DNA of 64,000 bases from Chitinophaga sp. YR627 (GCF_900114995.1 NZ_FOUX01000009.1:1-64000), one strand, 5' to 3'. Counted from the stretch's first letter, positions 1 to 8,104 are shown. Program-made: numbers and translations. Notes: generated by a model from the sequence alone, not told the origin.

Positions 1-219
1 GGTAGGAGGTGGTCCGGGTGATTTTCTTTTCATGTAGGTAATTTAATTAGTTCTTATTTATCTCCAACATGTAAAGTCAATTCTGAATCAATACAATTTA
101 CAGCGCCTTAAAAGGAACAGTAAAGGCTGGCTTAAAATACTGATCACCTGACCCTGGAATAAGAGCCGGTTCCTACCCCGTGAATTTTGCTTAAATTGCT
201 GTCTGAATTTTTAGCGCCA

Positions 220-2208
220 TTGATTTCACAGAATACCATACAACAGATACTCAGCCGGATTGACATAGTGGAGATAGTAGGCAATTTCGTGAAACTGAAA
301 AAGCGCGGCGCCAACTATCTGGGACTTTGTCCGTTCCATAATGAGAAGAGTCCTTCCTTCACTGTTACTCCCAGCAAGGAGATATTCAAGTGTTTTGGTT
401 GCGGACAGAGCGGGAATGCCATCAAGTTCATCATGGAACATGAGAAATATTCTTATGTGGAAGCACTGCGCTGGCTGGCGCAGAAATATGATGTTCCGAT
501 TGAGGAGACAGAGGTAAGTCCGGAGGTCAGACAGCAGCAGCTGATGGCAGACAGCCTCTACATCATCAATAATTTCGCCCGCGAATACTTTTCCAATACC
601 CTTTTCAATACAGAAGAAGGCCAGAATGTTGGTCTGAGTTACTTTGAAGAACGCGGTTTTACACAGGAGACCATCCGTAAGTTCCAGCTGGGTTACAGTC
701 TGAATACCTGGGATGCGTTTACAAAAACGGCGCTTGCCAAAGGCTATAATCTCGAGTATCTCCAGAAAACGGGGTTGGTCACCGTCAGGAACGAGCAACC
801 CGGTGATAACTACCGCGGCCGTGTGATCTTCCCGATCCATAACCAGAGCGGAAAGGTATTGGGATTTGGCGCCCGTATCCTCGTTAAAAACGACCGTGCA
901 CCGAAGTATGTCAACTCTCCTGAAAACGAGATCTATGTAAAAAACCGGGTACTGTATGGTACCTACTTTGCCCGGCATGCGATTGACAAACTGAATGAGT
1001 GTCTGCTCGTAGAAGGTTACACAGACGTTGTCTCCCTGCATCAGGCAGGTATTGAGAACGTGGTAGCTTCCAGCGGCACTTCCCTTACGCAGCACCAGCT
1101 CAGACTCATTAAGAAATATACCAACAACCTGACCATCCTCTTTGACGGGGATAATGCGGGCGTCAAAGCTGCATTGAGAGGGCTTGATATGGCCATCGAG
1201 GAAGGGTTGAACGTAAAGCTCGTTTTAATCCCTGATAAAGAGGACCCGGACAGTTACGTACAAAAGATAGGTGCAGATGCTTTTCGTGAGTTTATTGCCA
1301 ATAACAGGCAGGATTTCGTGCTGTTCAAGCTGCAGATCTCCATGCAGGACGCAGGCAATGACAGCAGCCGTAAATCACAGCTGGTAAATGATATCGCAGA
1401 GACCATTTCCAAGATCGATAAAACGGAGGACTTCACCAGACAACAGGATTACATCCGTCAGTGCAGTCAGTTACTGAAGATCGATGAGCAGGGGCTTATT
1501 AACCTGGTCAATAAATTCATCCGCGAGCGTTTCCAAAAGAAAGAGCAACAGTTCAACCGGGAAAACAATAATAATAACACTGCCGCTCCTGGCATGGATG
1601 ACGATCTGTCTCCGGAGGCCATTGCTGCCATGGAGGCGATGGAAAATGGCGGAGAACCAGCGGTTAACTTCTTCAATCCGGATGAAAAGCAGGAAAGAGA
1701 GTTAGTGAAGATACTTCTACGTTTTGGCGACAAACCTTTCAGCGAAGAAGATCAGAGTACGGTGGCGGATTACATTTTCCACCTGCCCTATGATTTTGAA
1801 TCGCTGGCAGACAATGAAATGGTGAAGCGCATACTGCGGGAATACAAGGTGATGTATGATCAGGATAGTCTGCCGGATAAGAAATGGTTCCTTTATCACA
1901 GTGACCAGGACGTGGCCACACTGGTAGTGGCGATCATGGAAGATAAGGAAGCAGAGCTCAGTGCTGCCTGGAAAGATAAGTTTGAGATCGATACGGTATA
2001 TGGTGATAATGCTTATCTGAAAGATACGATCTCTACTACGAATTATCTGATCTTAAGAAAGATCCGTAAGATGATCATGGAAAATCAGCAGGAGATGGAA
2101 CGATCAACAATATTTGAAGACCAGATCAAGTGTATCGAGATGCACAAACACCTGAAAGTGCTGGAAAACGAACTGACACAGGGACTGGGAACGGTTATTT
2201 TCAGATAA
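220..2208 (+). CDS. dnaG: DNA primase DnaG
   Basis: DnaG makes the RNA primers used at the replication fork and docks on the DnaB helicase. The N-terminal CHC2 zinc finger is visible (C37, H40, C58, C61 counted from this start). It is followed by the catalytic core with a TOPRIM domain (LLVEGYTDVV, then LFDGDNAG carrying the metal-binding Asp-Gly-Asp) and a C-terminal helicase-interaction region after an Asn-rich linker near residues 455-465. About 662 residues is normal for the family. An in-frame TTG lies upstream at 187, but family members begin with the equivalent of ISQNTIQQIL, so the TTG at 220 is preferred; neither start has a clear ribosome binding site. The gene ends at a bidirectional hairpin shared with folA. 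Confidence 0.97.
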   Translation: MISQNTIQQILSRIDIVEIVGNFVKLKKRGANYLGLCPFHNEKSPSFTVTPSKEIFKCFGCGQSGNAIKFIMEHEKYSYVEALRWLAQKYDVPIEETEVSPEVRQQQLMADSLYIINNFAREYFSNTLFNTEEGQNVGLSYFEERGFTQETIRKFQLGYSLNTWDAFTKTALAKGYNLEYLQKTGLVTVRNEQPGDNYRGRVIFPIHNQSGKVLGFGARILVKNDRAPKYVNSPENEIYVKNRVLYGTYFARHAIDKLNECLLVEGYTDVVSLHQAGIENVVASSGTSLTQHQLRLIKKYTNNLTILFDGDNAGVKAALRGLDMAIEEGLNVKLVLIPDKEDPDSYVQKIGADAFREFIANNRQDFVLFKLQISMQDAGNDSSRKSQLVNDIAETISKIDKTEDFTRQQDYIRQCSQLLKIDEQGLINLVNKFIRERFQKKEQQFNRENNNNNTAAPGMDDDLSPEAIAAMEAMENGGEPAVNFFNPDEKQERELVKILLRFGDKPFSEEDQSTVADYIFHLPYDFESLADNEMVKRILREYKVMYDQDSLPDKKWFLYHSDQDVATLVVAIMEDKEAELSAAWKDKFEIDTVYGDNAYLKDTISTTNYLILRKIRKMIMENQQEMERSTIFEDQIKCIEMHKHLKVLENELTQGLGTVIFR

Positions 2209-2223
2209 TCTTTTCCGGCTGAT

Positions 2224-2276
2224 ATCATAAAAGCGAATGGCCTGACTGTAACAGTCAGGCCATTCGCTTTTATGAT
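2224..2276. terminator. Perfect bidirectional hairpin between dnaG and folA
   Basis: Two perfect 26-bp arms (2224-2249 and 2251-2276) are separated by a single base. The inner part is G+C rich and the outer part gives A-runs and T-runs on both sides, so it can terminate dnaG on the plus strand and folA on the minus strand. Confidence 0.85.
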
Positions 2277-2283
2277 AGTACGT

Positions 2284-2778
2284 TTAGTGTTCTCTTTCCC
2301 ACACCTGGAAGTTCAGCGCATATGCATGTTTTTCATCTTTTTCATGCCTTTCATCTTTTACCAGTTTCCATCCTGTCGGATCGAATTCCGGGAAATAAGT
2401 ATCTCCTTCTACAGTAGCATGTACACGTGTCAGGTATACTCTGTCTACCAGGGACAGTGCCATTTTGAAAATCTCTCCGCCACCGGTCACAAAGATCTCT
2501 TCTGTACCAAAAGTTTTAGCCTTTTCGATACCTGCTTCCAGGGAAGGCACGATGTGCAGTCCTTCAGCAGCATAGTCTTTCTGACGGGTGATCATGATAT
2601 TTGGTCTTCCTGGCAATACTCTTCCCAGTTCTTCGAAAGACTTACGGCCCATTACGATAGGTTTCCCCATTGTTGTATCCTTAAAGTATTTCATATCAAC
2701 CGGTAAATGCCAGGGCAGGTGATTATTGATCCCTATTACATTATTTTCAGAAGCCGCAACGATTATAGAAAGTGTCAA
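2284..2778 (-). CDS. folA: Dihydrofolate reductase
   Basis: This enzyme reduces dihydrofolate to tetrahydrofolate with NADPH in the cytosol. It has the family N-terminus (IIVAASENNVIG, then LPWHLPVDMKYFK), the cofactor motif GRKSFEELGRVLPGR and the FVTGGGEIF segment; 164 residues is the usual length. The start codon is TTG. It lies 43 nt behind thyA on the same strand, and the pairing is functional: thymidylate synthase produces the dihydrofolate that this enzyme recycles. Confidence 0.97.
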   Translation of the reverse strand: MTLSIIVAASENNVIGINNHLPWHLPVDMKYFKDTTMGKPIVMGRKSFEELGRVLPGRPNIMITRQKDYAAEGLHIVPSLEAGIEKAKTFGTEEIFVTGGGEIFKMALSLVDRVYLTRVHATVEGDTYFPEFDPTGWKLVKDERHEKDEKHAYALNFQVWEREH

Positions 2779-2821
2779 GCAGTAAACATTTAAAATTAAT
2801 AAAGTGATATTTCCGGTCCTC

Positions 2822-3616
2822 TTATATGGCTACAGGCGCCTTTATATGAGGGTGATGCTGATAATTCAGCAGCTCAAAGTCTTCAAATTTGAAGCCGAAT
2901 ATATCTTTTACTGCCGGATTGATCTTCAGGGTAGGCAGTTCAAATGGCTGGCGGCTGAGTTGCAGTTTCGCCTGTTCCATATGATTGCTGTATAGATGTA
3001 CGTCTCCGAAAGTATGTACAAAATCGCCTGGTTCCAGGTCACATACCTGCGCCATCATCATAGTAAGGATCGCGTAGGAAGCGATATTGAAAGGTACGCC
3101 AAGGAATACATCTGCGCTACGCTGATACAGCTGACAGCTCAGACGGCCATCTGCTACGTAGAACTGAAACAGACAGTGGCAGGGACTCAGCGCCATATCC
3201 GGCAGGTCGCCTACGTTCCAGGCATTTACAATGATTCTGCGGGAATCAGGGTTATTTTTGATCGTTTTTACTGCGTCAGTGATCTGATCGATCACTCTGC
3301 CGTCTTTGGTTTCCCAGCTACGCCATTGTTTACCATAAACTGGTCCCAGGTCTCCATTTTCATCCGCCCATTCGTCCCAGATGCTCACACCATGATCTTT
3401 CAGGTATTTGATATTGGTATCACCGTTCAGAAACCATAATAATTCATATATGATAGATTTCAGGTGCACCTTCTTGGTGGTGACCATGGGGAAGCCTTCC
3501 TGTAAGTTGAATCTGAGCTGGGCGCCAAAGCAGCTGGTAGTACCTGTACCGGTACGGTCTGTTTTCACACTGCCTTGATCTATAATATGTTGGAGTAGTT
3601 TAAGGTATTGTTCCAT
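2822..3616 (-). CDS. thyA: Thymidylate synthase ThyA
   Basis: ThyA converts dUMP to dTMP using methylene-tetrahydrofolate. The 264-residue protein has the classical length and carries the active-site Cys in LSPCHCLFQF, the preceding SRRI segment, and the nucleotide-binding region with QRSADVFLGVPFNIASYA. It begins at ATG 3616 and is the first gene of a thyA-folA pair. A near-match to the Bacteroidota -7 element (TTACTTTG) lies a few bases upstream of the ATG, so its transcript may have a very short leader. Confidence 0.98.
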   Translation of the reverse strand: MEQYLKLLQHIIDQGSVKTDRTGTGTTSCFGAQLRFNLQEGFPMVTTKKVHLKSIIYELLWFLNGDTNIKYLKDHGVSIWDEWADENGDLGPVYGKQWRSWETKDGRVIDQITDAVKTIKNNPDSRRIIVNAWNVGDLPDMALSPCHCLFQFYVADGRLSCQLYQRSADVFLGVPFNIASYAILTMMMAQVCDLEPGDFVHTFGDVHLYSNHMEQAKLQLSRQPFELPTLKINPAVKDIFGFKFEDFELLNYQHHPHIKAPVAI

Positions 3617-3644
3617 GGGACAAAGTAACGAAATTTTACTTTCC

Positions 3645-4070
3645 CTATTTTACGCGGACATATTTGATTGAACAAAAGTCGAGACAAAATCCGCTGGTCA
3701 GGACTAAAGTATCTTTTGTCAGCCGGTTAATGAAAAAACTACCAGTCTGGTCCTGCTGAGCGGCTTTAGAAAGGGATAATACGGTGTCCCCGGCCGGATT
3801 GCTGTAAGTCACGATTTCCAGCTTGTAGGTGTCATAGATCATCTTGGGGGAGACAAATAAGCCATTAGAAGAAAAAGCAATATTGATCTTTTCCGTAGCG
3901 GGCGCCCATCCATTGGACGTCAGGAAAGACACTGATTCCCAATCGCCCTGTAGATTAGCGACCGTTTTAGGCTGGGAAACATAGTCTCCCGGAGGATTAT
4001 TTTTGTCTTTTTTACAGGCAGCAAAAATCAGCGTAATGGCAGTGGCCATATACAGTACAACATTTTTCAT
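3645..4070 (-). CDS. Lipocalin-like lipoprotein of unknown role
   Basis: The 141-residue protein has a signal peptide ending in a lipobox (FAAC, Cys about residue 19) followed by a Lys-rich, Pro-containing linker, so it should be a lipoprotein. The rest looks like a small beta-barrel of the lipocalin-like type common in Bacteroidota: a WESVSF strand after LQGD, alternating polar and hydrophobic strands, and two Cys near the C-terminus (FCLDFC) that could form a disulfide. No catalytic motif is seen. It lies upstream of thyA on the same strand with a 28-nt gap, which may be chance. Confidence 0.75.
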   Translation of the reverse strand: MKNVVLYMATAITLIFAACKKDKNNPPGDYVSQPKTVANLQGDWESVSFLTSNGWAPATEKINIAFSSNGLFVSPKMIYDTYKLEIVTYSNPAGDTVLSLSKAAQQDQTGSFFINRLTKDTLVLTSGFCLDFCSIKYVRVK

Positions 4071-4183
4071 AACATTTATATTTACTTCATTATTAAGGGA
4101 ATCCGATAGTTGATGGCGAAATTATGTCCCCGCGCTTCGTGTGCTTTGCCACAACAGGGCAATGATCCTGGTTGAAATAAAAA

Positions 4184-4222
4184 AGCGTTTCACAACAGTT
4201 GTGTATACTGTCATGAAACGCT
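4184..4222 (-). terminator. Terminator of the proline dehydrogenase gene
   Basis: Arms GCGTTTCA (4185-4192) and TGAAACGC (4214-4221) are followed, on the minus strand, by a run of T. The hairpin sits about 40 nt downstream of the proline dehydrogenase stop. Confidence 0.75.
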
Positions 4223-4258
4223 CTTCATATTGAAAAGTTACAACGTCTGATAAAATTC

Positions 4259-5437
4259 CTAAATACCTCTACGTTTTCTTTCCTTGCGGATAAGGCCTAA
4301 TTCGCGGCCTACCTGGCCGGAGATAGAGGTATTTTCCTGCGCACGGCGGAGCAGGTATGGCATCACGTCTTTTACTGGCCCATAAGGCAGGTATTTAGAC
4401 ACATGATAACCGGCATGCGCCAGGTTAAAGGTGATATTGTCGCTCATACCCAGCAGCTGGGAGAAGTTAACATGCGGATGATTGTGTGGCAGTTCCTGCT
4501 GGTGTAGGAGACCAGCTGCCAGCATGCTGCTTTTTTCGTTGTGTGTACCGACAAACACAGCCAGCTTATCAAGACGCTCCATACAGAACGTCACAGCGGC
4601 ATTGTAGTCACGGTCAGTTGCTTCTTTATCTGGCTGGATCGGAGAAGGATAACCCATCTCTTCGGCGCGTTTACGTTCTTTTTCCATATAAGCGCCCCTT
4701 ACCAGTTTAGCCCCCAGCAGGTAGCCCTGTTGTGCTGCTTTCTCAAAAGAGCGTTTCAGGAAGGCCAGTCTGTCGTGACGGTACATCTGGAAAGTATTGT
4801 ATACAATGACATCTGTTTTATTAAACTGGGCCATTAGTTCGTCTGTCAGGTCATCTACCGGTTGCTGGATCCAGGACTCTTCCGCATCGATCAGCAGACC
4901 CACCTTATGCTTAGCGGCAGTCGCTGCGATCGTCTGGATACGCTGGCGCACCCTTGCGTACTCGGCCGCCTCTTCAGGCGTCAGGGTTTCGTTGGCATGC
5001 AGCTTTTCCAGCAGACTAAAGCGGGCAAAGCCGGTCACTTTAATAGCGATAAAAGGAATGTTAGGATTACCTGCGGCATATTCGATCGCGCGAACGAACT
5101 CAGGTACTGCATGATCGTAGTTTTCCTCTCCTTCCATGGCTTCAACACCATAATCCAGCGCTACGCCAACGTGGAATTTACCCAGTAAGCTAGCTGTGGC
5201 AGCAGCTTCCTGGAGGTTTTCGCCTCCGCAGAACTGGCTGAAGATGGTATTACGGATCAGCCCCTTAATAGGCAATCCGATTTTCAGGGCAAACGGCGTA
5301 ACCGCTGCTCCTACCTTCACCAGCCAGGGCTTACCTATATTGCTAAACAGGAAGTCAGCTTTTTTTAATGCTTTGTCTGTCTTTGATTCAAAAGCTATGG
5401 CGGTATTCTCGAATGATAATGATAGCTGCTTTTCCAT
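4259..5437 (-). CDS. Proline dehydrogenase (monofunctional)
   Basis: This flavoenzyme oxidises proline to pyrroline-5-carboxylate and feeds electrons to the quinone pool. It has the PRODH barrel motifs: LIDAEESW, YNTFQMY, LGAKLVRGAYMEKER and VGTHNEKS, and the C-terminal YLLRRAQENTS where the Arg pair binds the proline carboxylate. About 392 residues and no P5C dehydrogenase domain, so it is the single-function form rather than full PutA. An upstream in-frame start exists at 5473, but a promoter (TTTG at 5474-5471, 19 nt, TAACTTTG at 5451-5444) lies inside that stretch, which fixes ATG 5437 and implies a nearly leaderless mRNA. Confidence 0.93.
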   Translation of the reverse strand: MEKQLSLSFENTAIAFESKTDKALKKADFLFSNIGKPWLVKVGAAVTPFALKIGLPIKGLIRNTIFSQFCGGENLQEAAATASLLGKFHVGVALDYGVEAMEGEENYDHAVPEFVRAIEYAAGNPNIPFIAIKVTGFARFSLLEKLHANETLTPEEAAEYARVRQRIQTIAATAAKHKVGLLIDAEESWIQQPVDDLTDELMAQFNKTDVIVYNTFQMYRHDRLAFLKRSFEKAAQQGYLLGAKLVRGAYMEKERKRAEEMGYPSPIQPDKEATDRDYNAAVTFCMERLDKLAVFVGTHNEKSSMLAAGLLHQQELPHNHPHVNFSQLLGMSDNITFNLAHAGYHVSKYLPYGPVKDVMPYLLRRAQENTSISGQVGRELGLIRKERKRRGI

Positions 5438-5443
5438 GGGCCG

Positions 5444-5474
5444 CAAAGTTATCGTACAGCGGGATTTCAGCAAA
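5444..5474 (-). promoter_or_regulatory. Bacteroidota-type promoter of proline dehydrogenase
   Basis: On the minus strand, TTTG (5474-5471) and TAACTTTG (5451-5444) are separated by 19 nt, matching the -33/-7 consensus. The ATG at 5437 follows six bases after the -7 element, so the transcript probably has almost no leader. Confidence 0.6.
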
Positions 5475-5645
5475 AACGATCTGGCAACTATAACAATTCG
5501 ATTACAATCGTTTTGAAAACATCTAATGAAAATCTCCCTTTCTTAAATAAATCATCCAGGAAATTACCCTTATTTAAACCCAATAAAGCTACCTTCCTAT
5601 ATTTTTTTCTTTAATTTTATATCTTCATCAAAATCAGTATTCCCA

Positions 5646-6431
5646 GTGCCTTCCAATCAGCAGCATTCTTTAACCCGCCGGGGAGCGGGCCTTTTCGTAC
5701 TTATTATACTTTGTTCAGGGGCGTTTCTGTCTGCCTGTAAACAAGGGAAAAAACCGGTTTTAGGTGGATTTCAGGAAGCAGGGGTACAATATACCACTTA
5801 TGAGGGCGCCATCGGAGAACGCAAAAAAGTGACTTTACCGGGGGGTATAAACGTTATTCTGAACAGTCACTCCCGACTGCTCGTACCACCGGATTTCCCG
5901 ACCACCCATACCCTTTTACTGGATGGGGAGGCTTATTTTGATACGACCGCATTCCCATTGAGCGTCAAGACCAATATCCTCGTAATGACAGCAAAGACAC
6001 CGGCAGCTTTTAAGATCCGTTGTTTTGAAGCGCAACAGGGGGCAACGGCTTATGTTTTAAAAGGAGAAGTGGAAGTCAGGAAGTCATACTATTCCAAAAC
6101 GGATACCCTGCCTGAGTTGTTAGCTACAGGAAATATGGTGCTGGCAAACAAAGAGATCGATCTTATGGAAAAAGAGACCTACCACCCCGTAGATATGGAA
6201 ACCTGGTTACAGGATAAGCTGGTGTTCCATGACGAGCCGTTTATGAATGCGGTTAGGAAACTGGAGGAATGGTATAGTACAGAGATCTATGTGGATGGTG
6301 ATCCTTCGCATGCGGGTGGTGTGAATGGTGAGTTTCAGGGAATGTCTCTGAAGAGTGTGCTGGAGAAGATGAAAGAGACGGCGAAGTTTAGTTTTGATGT
6401 GAAGAAGAATAAAGTGATGATCGAGTTTTAA
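5646..6431 (+). CDS. FecR-domain lipoprotein without cytoplasmic anti-sigma part
   Basis: The 261-residue protein starts at GTG. It has a hydrophobic segment ending in LSAC (lipobox), then a region that matches the periplasmic part of FecR proteins (KKVTLPGGINVILNSHSRL, LLLDGEAYFDT, a VLKGEVEVR strand) and a C-terminal DUF4974-like domain (the VFHDEPFMNAVRKLEEWY segment, ending KFSFDV). Real FecR anti-sigma factors have about 80 cytoplasmic residues before their single membrane helix; here they are absent and no sigma gene is adjacent. It therefore cannot bind a sigma factor directly and is probably an outer- or inner-membrane lipoprotein using the FecR fold as a sensor or decoy, which is inference. 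Confidence 0.8.
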   Translation: MPSNQQHSLTRRGAGLFVLIILCSGAFLSACKQGKKPVLGGFQEAGVQYTTYEGAIGERKKVTLPGGINVILNSHSRLLVPPDFPTTHTLLLDGEAYFDTTAFPLSVKTNILVMTAKTPAAFKIRCFEAQQGATAYVLKGEVEVRKSYYSKTDTLPELLATGNMVLANKEIDLMEKETYHPVDMETWLQDKLVFHDEPFMNAVRKLEEWYSTEIYVDGDPSHAGGVNGEFQGMSLKSVLEKMKETAKFSFDVKKNKVMIEF

Positions 6432-6451
6432 GGTTTAGTGCCGTGATAGGT

Positions 6452-6525
6452 AAAATGCATGCTTTGATATAGGTTATCTGAAATTTTTCTTCTTAGATAA
6501 CCGGGGTATCAAAGCATGCATTTTT
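6452..6525. terminator. Long hairpin after the FecR-like lipoprotein gene
   Basis: Imperfect long arms (AAAATGCATGCTTTGATA near 6452-6469 and its complement at 6507-6524) enclose a second stem, with T-rich sequence after it. It ends the plus-strand gene and stands at the left edge of the accessory patch. Confidence 0.75.
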
Positions 6526-6661
6526 CTTTTTGCAGAGATTACGGAGCACTGAATTCAGCAGACCTCATGTCAGGAATACCAGGTATTGCCTATGATTGCC
6601 ATTCAGGTCCATATTTCTTTAAAGAAAAGTGCTTTTGAATAATCTTGCCTATTCGGATCGA

Positions 6662-6904
6662 TCATGTGGACTGAGAGGGGAGACCATCAACCATTCTCTG
6701 TTTATGAAGCAAGCGATTCCGGTTCTTTTTTGCAAGTTCAATTAAATCTGACGGGATAGGACACCTTGCAAGATTAGCTTCGGCTTGCGCCAATTTCTTT
6801 TTGAAAAAAGGAGCATCTCTATAGTCTTGCATATTATAATCTATGGTGAATCCATATTTACTATATATATCAAGCCTTCTCTCCATTGATGTAACTGTTT
6901 CCAT
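6662..6904 (-). CDS. Small protein, third copy of a tandem family
   Basis: An 80-residue protein of unknown function. Residues about 19-52 match the other two ORFs just upstream: FTIDYNMQDY, an acidic-Pro step, FFKKKLAQAEANLARC, then IP and an acidic residue. No signal peptide or membrane helix is seen; the C-terminal 28 residues are basic and differ from the paralogs. The leader keeps the ATAACTA element 15 nt before the ATG (6926-6920). It is the last gene of the minus-strand group led by the DUF6934-like gene. Repeat structure and shared spacing support it being a real gene; the family is not recognised. Confidence 0.65.
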   Translation of the reverse strand: METVTSMERRLDIYSKYGFTIDYNMQDYRDAPFFKKKLAQAEANLARCPIPSDLIELAKKNRNRLLHKQRMVDGLPSQST

Positions 6905-6978
6905 AATTTTTTTCAGATATAGTTATAATATCAAAACTCCGAAAATAAGGTCTGCGAACCCGGCAGACCGATACAGAT

Positions 6979-7172
6979 TTAACGTATTGTCTTGCGGTTT
7001 TTCAGATATTCTACAAATCCTTCGGTATTCCCCACTTTGCAAGACTGGCTTGCGCATGAGCTTTTTTCTTTACAAAAACCGGATCATCGGAATAGTCTCT
7101 CATGTTATAATCGATCGTGAACATACTCTTTTGACGAGTGCGTTCTTGTTTATTTAAGTCAATTGTCCTCAT
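6979..7172 (-). pseudogene. Frameshifted middle copy of the small tandem family
   Basis: From ATG 7172 the frame reads the family motif (FTIDYNMRDYSDDPVF, then a Lys-rich, Ala-rich helix with LAKWGIPKD) and stops early at TAG 7013-7011. Where the intact paralog reads Asp-Phe-Val-Glu-Tyr, this copy lacks one T in a T-run at about 7015. Restoring it continues as FVEYLKNRKTIR to a TAA at 6979. The 53-residue truncated product still contains the complete conserved core, so either a recent pseudogene or a functional short form is possible. The ATAACTA leader element lies at 7190-7184. Confidence 0.6.
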
Positions 7173-7206
7173 ATTTTCACAGTTAGTTATGTCTTAAAAA
7201 AAGACC

Positions 7207-7446
7207 TCATAGAATAGCATCTCCATTCGGATTAATGAGATTTCTGGATTGACGAAGATGCGCATGACGCCTTGAATATTCCACAAAATCTTCGGGAATA
7301 CCACACCTTGCAAGAGTAGCTTCTGCTTTTGCTGTTTTCCTTTTGAAAACCGGATCGTCAGAATAATCTCTCATGTTATAATCAATTGCAAATTTAGATT
7401 TAGGAAAAACATAGTTTCCCATTTCTTCTGATGTAATAGCTTCCAT
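7207..7446 (-). CDS. Small protein, first copy of a tandem family
   Basis: A 79-residue protein of unknown function carrying the family core at about residues 18-52: FAIDYNMRDYSDDPVFKRK, then an Ala-rich helix KAEATLARC and GIPEDFVEY. The composition (paired acidic and basic residues, one Cys, no hydrophobic stretch) suggests a soluble, mostly helical protein. It starts 52 nt downstream of the DUF6934-like stop and has the ATAACTA element 15 nt before its ATG (7468-7462), as the 80-residue copy does. Co-directional arrangement suggests a shared function with the larger gene, for instance a toxin-antitoxin or immunity-type pair, but nothing in the sequence proves this. Confidence 0.7.
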   Translation of the reverse strand: MEAITSEEMGNYVFPKSKFAIDYNMRDYSDDPVFKRKTAKAEATLARCGIPEDFVEYSRRHAHLRQSRNLINPNGDAIL

Positions 7447-7498
7447 GTTACTTTTTTAAAATAGTTATAGTAATAAGATTTTAACTGGACCATCAATG

Positions 7499-7948
7499 TC
7501 ATTTTCTCCTCGCTAGTATAGCCTCGTAATTTCTGTTATGCTGAAACGATTCCCATTCATCATTAATTTTTCCTTTTACTGAGAAAAAACTTGTAATCAT
7601 TTCCCAGTTAGAATTTATTGTCATCTGATATAAACGTGTTCGCGCAGCTGTACTTCCTTCTCCATAGACAAAACAACCTGGATTCTTATTGGTAAAATCC
7701 ATAATGCTATCAGCAACCGTGGACAATACTTTGTTCTTGTCATTATTATTCGTTACCTGTCGATCACATTTTCTTGCGGCACGCTCATCCCAATCTCCAA
7801 AACAGAGATTGTATCCTACTACGTCATTCCCATTTTTTATATATTGGTAATCGATAACCTTCTTTATACTGCCCTTGGGTCCTTCGCTATAAAACTCATA
7901 CAGGCCGGTGGTCGGATTAACTGAACAATGGTATGCATCTAAATTCAT
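7499..7948 (-). CDS. DUF6934-like protein of unknown function
   Basis: About 149 residues. Features recalled from the Bacteroidota DUF6934 family are present: an N-terminal LYEFYSEGPKG segment, YNLCFGDWDE, and a conserved VYGEGSTAARTRLY motif followed by a helix. No signal peptide or membrane helix is present. An ATG at 7966 would add six residues, but the ATG at 7948 opens with the usual MNLD-type start and places a palindrome (7977-7996) and a weak -7-like TTATTTTG between the upstream gene and the start. The gene heads a minus-strand group with three small paralogous ORFs. The family assignment is from memory of motifs and should be treated as probable. Confidence 0.65.
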   Translation of the reverse strand: MNLDAYHCSVNPTTGLYEFYSEGPKGSIKKVIDYQYIKNGNDVVGYNLCFGDWDERAARKCDRQVTNNNDKNKVLSTVADSIMDFTNKNPGCFVYGEGSTAARTRLYQMTINSNWEMITSFFSVKGKINDEWESFQHNRNYEAILARRK

Positions 7949-7976
7949 GACTGCAAAATAATGCATGCAACATCAC

Positions 7977-7996
7977 GTTTGCACTGCCGTGCAAAC
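7977..7996. promoter_or_regulatory. Palindromic operator candidate before the DUF6934-like gene
   Basis: Perfect 8-bp arms GTTTGCAC and GTGCAAAC flank a TGCC spacer, 28 bp upstream of the preferred start. Lack of a T-run and its position in the promoter region argue for a protein-binding site rather than a terminator. Confidence 0.5.
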
Positions 7997-8002
7997 ATGC
8001 AT

Positions 8003-8043
8003 AAAAGTGAACAGAAAAACCATTATTTGAAAAAAAGTGAACA
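8003..8043. repeat. Two 11-bp direct repeats, 30 bp apart
   Basis: AAAAGTGAACA occurs at 8003-8013 and again at 8033-8043, that is three helical turns apart, just beyond the palindrome. The spacing fits cooperative binding by a regulator on one face of the DNA, which is inference. Confidence 0.5.
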
Positions 8044-8104
8044 AACTGGCAAATCACGCAATCACGTCCATAAACGAGCCATAGCAAAGCATTTGACAAA
8101 CAAA

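Noticed and set aside
1..33. Minus-strand ATG at 33-31 followed by eleven codons (Lys/Pro-rich) running off the left edge
   Set aside because: Too short to judge; no motif and no clear promoter. It may be the start of a gene that lies outside the window.
226..1095. Antisense frame of 289 codons inside dnaG
   Set aside because: It overlaps the zinc finger and catalytic core of dnaG and shows no motif.
6432..8104. Accessory patch considered as an integrated mobile element
   Set aside because: No integrase, transposase, terminal repeats or target-site duplication is visible. Only base composition and unfamiliar genes set it apart.
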